A stretch of DNA of 64,000 nt, from positions 44,264-108,263 of the forward strand of contig JAVJQA010000011.1 of assembly GCA_040218045.1 (NCBI GenBank), given 5' to 3'. The notes beneath the pieces are model-generated. The model made no database searches. It saw only the letters and a list, made by a program, of their open reading frames with translations, and had not been told where the DNA came from. Made by a program: the position numbers and the translations under genes. This stretch comes from Marinoscillum sp040218045. GTDB taxonomy: Bacteria > Bacteroidota > Bacteroidia > Cytophagales > Cyclobacteriaceae. Shown in pieces: positions 22,866-31,602 of this stretch (positions are counted from its first letter, which is position 1; every line of letters starts with the position of its first letter).

Positions 22866-25166
22866 CTATTTCTTTATTACTGGATAAGTGCTATTGTCCA
22901 GTTTGATCAGGTAATACCCTTTAGGTAGATAGGAGAGATCCATAGTAGCTACACCATTTACAAACTGAATGGTCTTTTGACTATCTGTGTGTGCACCGCT
23001 CAGGTTGTAAATAATAGTAGTCCGAGTTTGATCGAGTTGTTCATTCTTGGAGATCAGTTGCACAGGCCCATTGGTAGGGTTAGGATAGATAAGGTATTCT
23101 TTGTCAATGGGAATACGATCACTGAGCACCCGTGCTGTCTCTACACTAAGGAGTTCAGACTCGCCAGACATATTGCGCGCGTAATCCAGTGCCTGTATAG
23201 AAAATTCATAGACAGTACCTTTCTCAAGATTATCAATGGTTACCGATGTAGGCGGTGCAGGAATGCCCTCAGTGGGATTGTAATCCAAGCTATCACTAAT
23301 TAGCTCCTTGACAATTATGCCATCCTGATAAATCTCATAGCTATAAACGTAATCATTGTCGCTTGCAGCTTCCCAGCTTAAAACTACCAGCGTTTCTGCA
23401 ATGCTGTCCACCTGAAGTGAAGGAACGGTAGGAGGAGAAGTGTCCTCGATAGTAGCAGTGACCGATTCTGAAAAGGTAGCACTACCATCAGTCCTTATTG
23501 CCCGCACTTTAAATTCATTGGTAGTGCCGATTCTAAGGTCTTGTAATGCAAGGCTACTTGAATTTGCTTCTAGTTTGCTTACTAGTTTGTATTTAGTCCC
23601 GGGAAATCCACTATTATCTGTGTATGTATCCACTACTCTTGCCCAGACTTCATAGCTAGTTTCGTAATTGGTATCATTCCATTCTAGAGAAATTTCACTT
23701 TCTGACGTGGCTGCAGCATTGAGTCCTGTTGGTGGGTTGTTCGTGGGTTGAGGGTCAGTATAGACGATTTCTAAAGGTAAGGATACATTTGTGGCGCAGT
23801 TGCTCTCTTGCCCGTACTCCAGGGTATATACGCCAGCTTCGTTTGCTGCCACATTTGATGAACCTTCATTGATCGTCAGCTCTGATGAAGCTGCGCCATT
23901 TATCAATGTACCGTTTTTGTACCATCTATATTCAAAAAGAGTATCGGGAACTGTCAAGGACAGTGAGTTGTCCCAGTCACTACCGGAAGGAAGGGGCTGT
24001 GCTGCGGATCCATTGACTGAGATGGCTGGTTGATCACCGGTGGACACACCATCGAGGAAAATTTCATTTGATTCTACCCAGTTGCTATCAATAGGTTGTT
24101 TGAATTCCACAGTATAAGTACCACCTAAAGTGGCCGTATAGTAGCGGCTATTAGCTCCGGCGATTGGGTTGCCATCGCGTTTCCATTGATACCCCAGATA
24201 TCCTGCGGAGAAGCCAAGTTTCACTGTATTTTCGCTATTCACGCACTCAGGGGCGTCACTGAAAGTATAAATATCTTTCTTATTGAATTGTAACATCCAG
24301 GAAAAAAAGTCTTGTTCCTCATATGCCTTATAAAGCGTAGGGTCATGAGTAAGTCCTTCATATTCTGTGTACTTCGGATTACCTCCTTTAGCAATTAGGT
24401 CATTGATCCATTGTTCTGTCCATTCGGGACTTGGGTTGGCGTCATTTCCCCCTTGAAACACCCACATTGGAGTGGTAACCAATGTATCAGTGCTTGCATT
24501 TTTATCCTTGCCTACACCAGCTATTGGAAGCAGGGCAGCAAACAAATCAGGTCTTAAAGTGGCATAATCCCAGGTTCCTTTACCGCCGTTTGATAGGCCA
24601 TGAAGATAAATTCTGTAAGGATCCACATCATATTCCCTGATCATGTATTCTATGATTTTAGTCAGCATTACCAGGTTACCATTGGTCCAGGCTCCATTGT
24701 AGCTACACTGAGGAAAAATAGCTATTCCAGGGAATTTTCTACCTGCTTCATCGATATCAAGAATGGCATCTCTATGGGCTTTTCCTCCAATGAGGAGCTG
24801 ATGGCCGTTGTTATCATATCTTGGATCTGTAGGGTCATATTCAAAATGATTTGTCCACTTTCGTCCAGATTCCCCAGCTCCATGTAGCATGACCGTGGTG
24901 GGGTATTTAGTGTCAGAATTTTTATCATACCCCTCTGGAAACATCACCCGGAAATTCATAAAATCAATTATTGATCCATTGGAGTTTGAAGACCAGTAGG
25001 CAAATTCCCTGTAAGTGGAGTCTTCCCAGCTCATCATGTCATGGTAGTGACTCATCTCCTTGTTACGGATGGATACATCCTGGTCAAAATTGTCAGTTTC
25101 CTGAGCTATTGAATTAAAGGATAGTAAGGTTAGAATAAAGGTTAAAGATCTATATATGTTTTTCAT
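22866..25166 (-). CDS. Secreted esterase (CE1/PHB-depolymerase-like) with fibronectin III domains and T9SS sorting tail
   Basis: The protein has 766 residues. A signal peptide ends near SIAQ. An alpha/beta-hydrolase domain (about 60-290) has TTVMLHGAGESG, the nucleophile elbow LHGLSNGGKGTWD, an Asp in VFQGGNDAN and a His in EGLTHDP. Ig-like and two fibronectin type III segments follow (PTGLNAAATSESEISLEW; PTVPSLQVDSIAETLVVLSW). The end is a type IX secretion sorting domain (YLIYPNPTNGPVQL ... LPKGYYLIKLD). It should be exported and anchored or released at the cell surface. The family removes acyl or feruloyl groups from polysaccharides; remodelling or de-acetylating the exopolysaccharide made by this locus is an inference, supported by its promoter array. 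Confidence 0.85.
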   Translation of the reverse strand: MKNIYRSLTFILTLLSFNSIAQETDNFDQDVSIRNKEMSHYHDMMSWEDSTYREFAYWSSNSNGSIIDFMNFRVMFPEGYDKNSDTKYPTTVMLHGAGESGRKWTNHFEYDPTDPRYDNNGHQLLIGGKAHRDAILDIDEAGRKFPGIAIFPQCSYNGAWTNGNLVMLTKIIEYMIREYDVDPYRIYLHGLSNGGKGTWDYATLRPDLFAALLPIAGVGKDKNASTDTLVTTPMWVFQGGNDANPSPEWTEQWINDLIAKGGNPKYTEYEGLTHDPTLYKAYEEQDFFSWMLQFNKKDIYTFSDAPECVNSENTVKLGFSAGYLGYQWKRDGNPIAGANSRYYTATLGGTYTVEFKQPIDSNWVESNEIFLDGVSTGDQPAISVNGSAAQPLPSGSDWDNSLSLTVPDTLFEYRWYKNGTLINGAASSELTINEGSSNVAANEAGVYTLEYGQESNCATNVSLPLEIVYTDPQPTNNPPTGLNAAATSESEISLEWNDTNYETSYEVWARVVDTYTDNSGFPGTKYKLVSKLEANSSSLALQDLRIGTTNEFKVRAIRTDGSATFSESVTATIEDTSPPTVPSLQVDSIAETLVVLSWEAASDNDYVYSYEIYQDGIIVKELISDSLDYNPTEGIPAPPTSVTIDNLEKGTVYEFSIQALDYARNMSGESELLSVETARVLSDRIPIDKEYLIYPNPTNGPVQLISKNEQLDQTRTTIIYNLSGAHTDSQKTIQFVNGVATMDLSYLPKGYYLIKLDNSTYPVIKK

Positions 25167-25206
25167 GTTATTCGCTGATTAGAAATTAATCTGTTGTTGC
25201 TCTTAG

Positions 25207-25286
25207 CAAATGAACTTTGAAATGAGATCAGTAGTTAGAGGAATGGGTCTTACATAAACCTTACCTGAACCTTAACAAATGTTTAC
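25207..25286 (-). promoter_or_regulatory. TTAC array and -7 box of the esterase gene
   Basis: TTAC lies at 25250, 25261 and 25283, with TTAA at 25272 completing a strict 11-bp ladder (GTAA in the direction of transcription). A gap of 35 nt leads to TTCATTTG (25207-25214, one mismatch). The distal two repeats lie inside the 3' end of the upstream acetyltransferase gene. Confidence 0.5.
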
Positions 25287-25934
25287 ATCCTCCAAAACTG
25301 ATGTGCAACGCACTTGGGGTTTCAGGCTTTTGATAGGTCTGGCAGGCACTCCACCTACCATGGTATATGGCTCTACACTTCTGGTTACCACCGCTCCAGC
25401 AGCTATGATGGAGCCTTCACCTATTTTGACACCTTTGAGGATGGTGACATTAGAGGCGATCCACACATCATCATTAATCTCAATGGACTTACTCTTGCCT
25501 GAGCATTCCCGATGATTAATATCGTGAAAATCGCTGTCCATAATTAGCGAGTAGGGACCTATGCGTACATTTCTACCAATGATTACGGATTGCTTTACCG
25601 AAATATGTACTCCATTGATCCTGGAATAGTTGCCTACGATCAAAGCACCACCATGGTGGACTATGAGCTTGGATCTAGCAAATACAGACCAAATGGCTAC
25701 CCGGTTTCCCAGAATTACCTTTCCAGTTCCACGCATCATAGGACGGCCATATACGGTTACGAATTTTCCCTTTTTACATCCTCTCAGGTAAATCTGCGCA
25801 AGAAATATTCTCCATATTCCTGATATGATTTTCATGAAATAGGCCAAATACAGCTCAATAGAACCGTGATCCGGGTGATGAACGCGAAATTCCTGGAATT
25901 TTGCTTTGAGTAGACGTATGGAGTCGTGTATCAT
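25272..25934 (-). CDS. Hexapeptide-repeat (left-handed beta-helix) O-acetyltransferase
   Basis: The protein has 220 residues. An N-terminal helical part precedes hexapeptide coils (GNRVAI, GNYSRI, GRNVRIGPYSLI), a catalytic-type His in SDFHDINHRE, and the C-terminal signature VWIASNVTILKGVKIGEGSIIAAGAVV ending PARPIKSL (quoted as parts of the coil region, about residues 145-205). It is related to LacA/WcaF-type enzymes that use acetyl-CoA. The start overlaps the stop of the GT2 gene by 4 bp. It probably decorates the exopolysaccharide or its precursor. Confidence 0.8.
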   Translation of the reverse strand: MIHDSIRLLKAKFQEFRVHHPDHGSIELYLAYFMKIISGIWRIFLAQIYLRGCKKGKFVTVYGRPMMRGTGKVILGNRVAIWSVFARSKLIVHHGGALIVGNYSRINGVHISVKQSVIIGRNVRIGPYSLIMDSDFHDINHRECSGKSKSIEINDDVWIASNVTILKGVKIGEGSIIAAGAVVTRSVEPYTMVGGVPARPIKSLKPQVRCTSVLEDVNIC

Positions 25935-26878
25935 TTTGCGACGGCACTATAATAGGTTCTAATTTTTCTATTCCAAACTGATCCATTATCAAAGTGCCAT
26001 ATCAATGCTTTTATGAAGGCTTTAAAATTGGATGTGTCTCTATTAATTAGGAAAAAAAGACAGTTTTTGGGAATAGCCAACAATACATAAAATATAGTTG
26101 AGGTAATGAGTTTCAATCCGGTGGAATTACGTCTTATAAACATAAGTCTGCTTCGATTCATATAATAGGTTTTTAGGGGGCTGTTTGCGCCAACCGAACC
26201 AGATGCCTTGTGTGTGATCACGGAGCTTCCTACATAATAAAGTTTAAACCCTGCTCTTTTCGTTGATTCAGCCCAGTCGTGCTCCTCATAGTACAAGAAG
26301 TATTCTTCTGGAATCAGCCCAATGGTCTCAATTAATTGGCGAGAAACCATCATGCATGCCCCATGAACCAGGGATGTTTCGGCGATATAATCATATTTGT
26401 CGCAATCCAAGTTCATATAACCGACTTTCTTGCCACGACCGGTCCAGGGATTTATACCAGTAGATCCGGCATATTGGATCCTTTGTGGTTCTGAATCGAA
26501 AAGTATTTTTGGTGATGCCATGCCTGCTTCCGGATTATTGAGAAACATACTCACCATGGGTTCCAAGAAAAATGGGCTTACTTCTACATCGTTGTTTATT
26601 GAAAGCAGGAGGTCACCCTGGGCATGTCCAAAACCCAGGTTTATACCTCCTGCATATCCCAGATTTGTGTTTGATCGAAGAAATTTGGTATCTGGAAATT
26701 CAATAATCAGGTCTTTATAGGCATTGTCAGATGATGCATTATCTACCACTATTACTTCAGTAGCCTGATAGGTAATGTTTCGTAGTGATTGCAGCAGGCC
26801 ACGTGTCATGTCCGCATTGTTATAGTTGACAGTGACAATACTTACAAGGGGGTAATCTGTTGTTTTAAGTTCTTTCAT
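25931..26878 (-). CDS. Glycosyltransferase family 2
   Basis: The protein has 315 residues. It is GT-A with VSIVTVNYNNADMT at the N-terminus, VIVVDNASSDNA, SNTNLGYAGGINLGF, the metal-binding segment LLSINNDVEV and a C-terminal EEHDWAESTKRAGFKL. This is the rhamnosyltransferase-like GT2 subgroup. It is a close relative of the GT2 gene at 28934-29851, with which it shares most motifs. Downstream, the acetyltransferase gene overlaps by 4 bp. Its own promoter holds the most regular TTAC ladder of the window. Confidence 0.88.
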   Translation of the reverse strand: MKELKTTDYPLVSIVTVNYNNADMTRGLLQSLRNITYQATEVIVVDNASSDNAYKDLIIEFPDTKFLRSNTNLGYAGGINLGFGHAQGDLLLSINNDVEVSPFFLEPMVSMFLNNPEAGMASPKILFDSEPQRIQYAGSTGINPWTGRGKKVGYMNLDCDKYDYIAETSLVHGACMMVSRQLIETIGLIPEEYFLYYEEHDWAESTKRAGFKLYYVGSSVITHKASGSVGANSPLKTYYMNRSRLMFIRRNSTGLKLITSTIFYVLLAIPKNCLFFLINRDTSNFKAFIKALIWHFDNGSVWNRKIRTYYSAVAK

Positions 26879-26900
26879 TAGACCTAGCTTCTTAACACTT

Positions 26901-26980
26901 TAAAATTAACGATTAAACAGTCTGAACCCGTTATTTGTAGGCCTTACAAAATTCTTACCTTGGATTTACGAAATAGTTAT
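26901..26980 (-). promoter_or_regulatory. TTAC array and -7 box of the GT2-acetyltransferase operon
   Basis: TTAC lies at 26944, 26955 and 26966, and TTAT at 26977: a perfect 11-bp ladder. A gap of 35 nt leads to TAATTTTA (26901-26908), about 22 nt before the ATG. Confidence 0.55.
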
Positions 26981-27936
26981 AACTGGTAGGTGAGACCATC
27001 GCGACGAACAAAGTCAAGCATTATTTTATTGACATTTTCGGGTTGCTCGTACTGTGGCATATGTCCGGCACTATCTATTTCAACCATTGTAATGGATGGG
27101 AATTTTGACAGGTACTGATATTGCTGGCCATAGCCAAAATAGGGATCCTTATCCCCAAACAGAATCATTACATTGTTTGGGTTTACTGTTTCCAGTATAT
27201 CAAGCTTGTCTTGTGTTAACATGTATTTCCAGGTAGAAATATTGGTTTCTTTATAGCCTTTGATATTCATGAAAAAAGAGAGCCTTTCAGAATACTCCTT
27301 AAACAGGTTCTTGTTGACGAATTCACGTTCTTGTTTCTTAATAGCTCGTGGATACCAGTAAGTAGTGAGGATAAAGTCAGAGATCACAGGAAATGTCAGA
27401 ATGCTTTTGGGTTTAAAACTCCCTGAAGCTATGGGATCTATCAAAATAATTTCCTTCACAAGATCTGGATGAGATTGGTATAGATCGAGCGCAGTGATTG
27501 CGCCAAGCGATAAGGCCACAATTGAAAACTCTCTATTGATATTTAGTGTGTCTATAAGTTCTGTAACCTGCGTATGAAATAGCTCTGGGGTTTGTCGGGC
27601 ATTGGGCCGGTCAGAGTAACCTCTGCCAAAGAGATCATAAGACAAAGTACTGTATCCCTTTTTTGCAAAATATTCAATGTTCTTTTGCCAAACCTCCATA
27701 CCTGAAATGCCACCTCCATGAATAAATATTATCAACTCAGAGGATTCGTTCCCCCTGAGTTGATAGTGTGTTTTGCCTCCGGATAGCTCCACAAAGTCAC
27801 CCGGCGCTTCATTGCGGAGGTCTTTGGTGAGAGGTATTTGCTCCTGATTGGACTTACAAGCTGCATAAAGAAGCCAGCAAGAAGCCAATCCCAGGATTAG
27901 AACACCAAGCGATATTTTGAGGCGTTTGGCTTTCAT
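26977..27936 (-). CDS. Membrane-anchored alpha/beta-hydrolase
   Basis: The protein has 319 residues. An N-terminal hydrophobic segment (KISLGVLILGLASCWLLYAAC) may be a membrane anchor or lipoprotein signal. The fold shows an oxyanion HGGGISG, YDLFGRGYSDRP, the nucleophile elbow VALSLGAITA, an Asp in ILFGDKDPYFG and a His in DSAGHMPQYEQP, so the triad is complete. The substrate is unknown. It lies between an epimerase and a GT2 in one minus-strand run (1 bp after the epimerase gene), so it may act on a glycan precursor or a lipid carrier. Confidence 0.8.
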   Translation of the reverse strand: MKAKRLKISLGVLILGLASCWLLYAACKSNQEQIPLTKDLRNEAPGDFVELSGGKTHYQLRGNESSELIIFIHGGGISGMEVWQKNIEYFAKKGYSTLSYDLFGRGYSDRPNARQTPELFHTQVTELIDTLNINREFSIVALSLGAITALDLYQSHPDLVKEIILIDPIASGSFKPKSILTFPVISDFILTTYWYPRAIKKQEREFVNKNLFKEYSERLSFFMNIKGYKETNISTWKYMLTQDKLDILETVNPNNVMILFGDKDPYFGYGQQYQYLSKFPSITMVEIDSAGHMPQYEQPENVNKIMLDFVRRDGLTYQL

Positions 27937-27937
27937 A

Positions 27938-28930
27938 TTACCAACCTTCAGGCATTTTATCCCGAACCTCTACATTGGAGAATTCCTGGCTTTTCCTGGC
28001 ACCAACTCTGCCTGCCCAATGAGCCATTTTCCGAATTCCTTCATCAAGTTTTACCACACCATTTGTTCCAAACACCTGGTGTGCTTTGGTGTGATCAGAG
28101 TAGGCGTGAAGCACTTCGTTTCTTGCTCTGAGGAATTTAATCTCAGGTTCCACATTGAAATGCCTCCCTACTACAGAAGCTAATTCCTTTACCGTGTAAG
28201 GTTTGTCAGCCCCAATATTGAATACCTGGTTGTAAGCTTCAGGGATGTCAACACATTTGGAAATAGGAATGGCCACATCGTCGATATAGCTAAATGCGCG
28301 TGTTTGCGAGCCATCGCCAAAAATCGTGAGTGGTTTCTCTTGCATGATTTGGTTCATGAAAATGCCGATTACATTTCGGTATTTGTCTCCAATATTTTGA
28401 TTTTCGCCATAGACATTATGTGGCCTGAAAATCACAGAGTTAAGACCAAACATTTCCTTAGCAGCTTTCAAATCCAGCTCTACACTATATTTGGAAATAC
28501 CGTATGGATCCTCCGGTACAGGAATCATGTCTTCTCGCATGGGTACCTGTCCTGGGCCATATACAGCTATTGACGATGTAAACACAAAACACTTTACCTT
28601 ATGTTTCACTGACTCATTGATCAGGTTAACACTTCCTATTAAGTTATTGGTGTAATTGAATCTTCTGATGAAATGAGATAAGCCTTCTGCTGCATAGGCT
28701 GCATGGTGATAGACATAATCAAATTCATATTTATCAAAGAGATCAGTGAGTAACTGATGATCCACTACAGAGCCTTCAATGAAAATGGCCCCTTCAGGAA
28801 CGTGATCTTCGAATCCGCCACTCAGGTCGTCCAACACGACTACCTCGTGGCCTTGGTCCAAACAGTGTTTTGCCACATGTGACCCAATAAATCCGGCACC
28901 TCCAGTAACTAATGATTTCATTTTTTTCAT
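27938..28930 (-). CDS. NAD-dependent sugar-nucleotide epimerase/dehydratase (GalE-like extended SDR)
   Basis: The protein has 330 residues. The N-terminal dinucleotide loop LVTGGAGFIGSHVA, then VVVLDDLSGG, FVFTSSIAVYG, catalytic YGISK, FRPHNVYGE and FGDGSQTRAFSYIDD make a complete extended SDR. UDP-sugar 4-epimerases are the nearest pattern, but UDP-glucuronate or dTDP-sugar enzymes share it. It would supply a nucleotide sugar for the repeat unit. It starts 3 bp after the stop of the GT2 gene upstream. Confidence 0.82.
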   Translation of the reverse strand: MKKMKSLVTGGAGFIGSHVAKHCLDQGHEVVVLDDLSGGFEDHVPEGAIFIEGSVVDHQLLTDLFDKYEFDYVYHHAAYAAEGLSHFIRRFNYTNNLIGSVNLINESVKHKVKCFVFTSSIAVYGPGQVPMREDMIPVPEDPYGISKYSVELDLKAAKEMFGLNSVIFRPHNVYGENQNIGDKYRNVIGIFMNQIMQEKPLTIFGDGSQTRAFSYIDDVAIPISKCVDIPEAYNQVFNIGADKPYTVKELASVVGRHFNVEPEIKFLRARNEVLHAYSDHTKAHQVFGTNGVVKLDEGIRKMAHWAGRVGARKSQEFSNVEVRDKMPEGW

Positions 28931-28933
28931 ATT

Positions 28934-29851
28934 CTAGTATGCTTTTGTGTATTTAGGATTATTCATATTCCAGGCCAGTGCCCTGAAGAAACTTTTCAAA
29001 TGCACGAATTGGCCATTTAAGGTATAAACGATGATATTTTTTGGGACAACCATAAAAACAAGGAAGAACAGAAAGTAAATGAACTGTGCTTTCGTGGTGT
29101 TTCGACGCATAAACAAGATCCTGTTTCGGTTGTGATAGTATGCTTTAAATGGACTGTCTTTGCCCACAGTAATAGATTCTTTATGAAATATTAATGCTTT
29201 GGACTGGTAGTAGATCTGATAGCCAGCTCTGATAATATGAGCTGACCAGTCGAGTTCTTCATAGTAGATGAAAAAGATGTCAGGTAGGGGGCCTACCTTA
29301 TTCACTACCTCTCTTGGTACCATCATAGCAGCACCATGAGCGTAGTGGGTATATCCTGATTTGTCATATTGACCTGTATCCTTTTCTTTTTGGCCTACTG
29401 TGCTATTTCGTCCAGTAAATGGGTTGATTTTATTGAACCCGGCATATTGAATGACTTCCGGTTCCACATGATAGCGAATCTTGGGGCTCACCATGCCTAT
29501 GTTGGGATCTTCCTCAAAGGGCTCAAGGAGCCGCTCGAGCAGATCGGGGGTCACTTCAGTATCGTTGTTGACAATGAAGTAGTAATCTCCATTTGCAGCA
29601 GCAATACCCACGTTGTTTCCTCCAGTGAAGCCTAGATTTTTGTCTGTCACAATGAGTTTTACCTCAGGGAATTTCTCGGAGATGATCTCAGTCGGGTCCT
29701 CATTGGAATTGTTGTCTACAAGTATGATCTCATAGTTTGGGTATGTCAATGACTTGGTAGATTCCAGGAATTCTAAAGTCACTCCCAGTTGGTTGTAATT
29801 CAATGCGATGATTGATACCATGGGATAGTCGGTCACTTGATTATGCTTCAT
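28934..29851 (-). CDS. Glycosyltransferase family 2
   Basis: The protein has 305 residues, with GT-A motifs VSIIALNYNQLGVT, IILVDNNSNED, TDKNLGFTGGNNVGI, FIVNNDTEV and YEELDWSAHIIRAGYQI. It is a paralogue of the GT2 at 25931-26878. The start overlaps the end of the membrane GT2 gene by 11 bp, so the two are coupled. The donor is unknown. Confidence 0.88.
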   Translation of the reverse strand: MKHNQVTDYPMVSIIALNYNQLGVTLEFLESTKSLTYPNYEIILVDNNSNEDPTEIISEKFPEVKLIVTDKNLGFTGGNNVGIAAANGDYYFIVNNDTEVTPDLLERLLEPFEEDPNIGMVSPKIRYHVEPEVIQYAGFNKINPFTGRNSTVGQKEKDTGQYDKSGYTHYAHGAAMMVPREVVNKVGPLPDIFFIYYEELDWSAHIIRAGYQIYYQSKALIFHKESITVGKDSPFKAYYHNRNRILFMRRNTTKAQFIYFLFFLVFMVVPKNIIVYTLNGQFVHLKSFFRALAWNMNNPKYTKAY

Positions 29852-31022
29852 GAGGAGTATGTATAAATTTTTTGTTGGCAGTTTTTATTTGGAAAAATGC
29901 ATTGAGCATTTTCCAGAATATTGAGGGCAGGCTCAAAATGGAATAGAGTAGGCGAGATGTATAGAATTCAGTAGGTATGGCAATAAAGGTTGCTATAACA
30001 TAAATTAAATACACTACAGCCCAAGAGCTTGCACTGGTATAGGTATAATTATTGATCAAAAACATTAACACGAGGCTGAAGGTCAAAAAGCCGATGTTTA
30101 AAAGGCGCGGTAGTTGAATGTTTCGAAGTATAGAACTGTTGAAGAAAGATAAATTGCCTTTCAGTAGTTGTAAAAAACCTTCTTTTGCATATCTGGCCAA
30201 GTAGATATACTGACTGGAAATCCATCTTTTTCTCTGATTCTCAAAACTCTTGGAATTGGATACCTTTTCATCATAAACAGCAAGATCATGCTGATAATGT
30301 ACCTGATGACCTCTCTTGATAAATTTTAGTTCAAGTTCCCTATCAAAACCACCTACTGAGTTCATTTTTCCAAGCTCTTCACGGAGGAGGTTAAATCTTG
30401 CTGAGAAGCCAGAACCACTGATAGAAGAGGAGAGCCCAATTGCTGAAGTGCCTCTTCTGAAAATGCTTGTATTGATGGCTTCACTTACTCCGTCAAGGAA
30501 GGCGAGCGTAGTTTGATCATTCTTTGGTTTTCTCTGGCCTTGGACCACTGCATAATCCTTTGTTTCATATAATGTGCTCAACTTATCCAGGAAATCGAAC
30601 TCCATCACATTATCAGCATCCAGTATTACAGCATATTCATATATATCGTCCAGCTGATCCAGGGCTCTGTTTAATGATTTTACCTTGGTACTTTTATCAA
30701 AAGAGACAGTGATTACCTGAATGGGTAGTTGCTCAAGCTTTTCGATCGTTGATGGCTTGAGCTGATCGGCAATTACTATGACATCATATAGATTTGAAGG
30801 GTAGCTTTGGTTGAATGCCGCAGATTTGGCAGTTTCCAAAATCACTCTATCTTCTTTATAAGCTGGAATCAATACACAAAACCTGAACCTGGGTTTAGAC
30901 CATTTGGCATGTGGCATTGGCTCATCCAGGTGTGAGGAAATGGAAAAGATTAGCGTGTAAAACACGCTAAAAGCGAAGTAGAGTAGAAGGATTCCTTCAA
31001 AAACGTATAAAATAATCTCCAT
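29841..31022 (-). CDS. Membrane-bound processive-type glycosyltransferase family 2
   Basis: The protein has 393 residues. One N-terminal membrane helix (ILYVFEGILLLYFAFSVFY) precedes a GT-A core with CVLIPAYKED, VIVIADQL, AVILDADNVM, GSGFSARF, GGFDRELELKFIKRG and the QRKRW signature of cellulose/hyaluronan synthase-like enzymes; three or more C-terminal helices follow. Such proteins extend glycan at the cytoplasmic face of the inner membrane. It is first in the minus-strand run 31022-26977. Its upstream region (31023-31600) carries TGTAAT-type repeats; a weak -7 match lies 38 nt from a two-repeat set at 31132-31146. Confidence 0.85.
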   Translation of the reverse strand: MEIILYVFEGILLLYFAFSVFYTLIFSISSHLDEPMPHAKWSKPRFRFCVLIPAYKEDRVILETAKSAAFNQSYPSNLYDVIVIADQLKPSTIEKLEQLPIQVITVSFDKSTKVKSLNRALDQLDDIYEYAVILDADNVMEFDFLDKLSTLYETKDYAVVQGQRKPKNDQTTLAFLDGVSEAINTSIFRRGTSAIGLSSSISGSGFSARFNLLREELGKMNSVGGFDRELELKFIKRGHQVHYQHDLAVYDEKVSNSKSFENQRKRWISSQYIYLARYAKEGFLQLLKGNLSFFNSSILRNIQLPRLLNIGFLTFSLVLMFLINNYTYTSASSWAVVYLIYVIATFIAIPTEFYTSRLLYSILSLPSIFWKMLNAFFQIKTANKKFIHTPHEA

Positions 31023-31247
31023 TAGTTGTTCTTTGTTCTCTTAGTTAAATACAATAAATATTGATCTTTAAAAGAAGTATGATTGTGAAAGTAAAAGGTT
31101 TTTTTTGGAGTTGGGTACTTTCATTAAATGTGTAATTTAATTGTAATTTGAAGCCTTTATTGATGAGACTTACTGATTTGGCGGCTGTAATTGAATGAAA
31201 AATCATATGGCCAATTAGATAGCGCATAGATAGGAAAAATACAAAAT

Positions 31248-31324
31248 GTAATTTTTTGTAATTTGGCTGTAATCAAATTGTAATGGCGGTTTAAGATGAT
31301 TAGAAAAAAGCCATGGTAGCTTTG
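31248..31324 (+). promoter_or_regulatory. Four-repeat GTAA array and -7 box upstream of the sensor kinase leader
   Basis: GTAA lies at 31248, 31258, 31269 and 31280 (steps 10, 11, 11), each in a TGTAAT context. A gap of 33 nt leads to a perfect TAGCTTTG box (31317-31324). Two further GTAA copies, 11 bp apart, lie at 31132 and 31143. The predicted transcript would start near 31331, 270 nt before the kinase gene. Confidence 0.55.
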
Positions 31325-31329
31325 ACATA

Positions 31330-31432
31330 CCCTCCAAATATTTCAAGGTCGGTATACAATTTGGAGGGCTAGGTTGGTGAAAAATGCAAGAGAATTAGGT
31401 CATGATTAATTAAGATTATGACCTTCTCTTGT
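31330..31432 (+). ncRNA. Candidate structured leader or small RNA with two hairpins
   Basis: The 580-bp gap 31023-31602 has no coding potential but holds two strong inverted repeats. CCCTCCAAAT / ATTTGGAGGG (31330-31339 and 31359-31368) is perfect over 10 bp. CAAGAGAA with GGTCAT pairs with ATGACC and TTCTCTTG (31388-31432). The first begins where the array promoter should start transcription. It could be a small RNA or the 5' leader of the kinase-regulator operon. No known RNA family is recognised. Confidence 0.3.
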
Positions 31433-31602
31433 GTTTAAAATTCCTTTTACTACTTGATGCAGGAAGAACTTGTAATTTTTATTGAATCACCTGTGTTAGA
31501 TGATTCGATCTATAACTACTCCAGTATTTCACTAAACGTACTTGAATTCTCACTGCTTTGAGACTGTTTAACCGATATTGAATTTTTAAAATTTTCAGTC
31601 AA

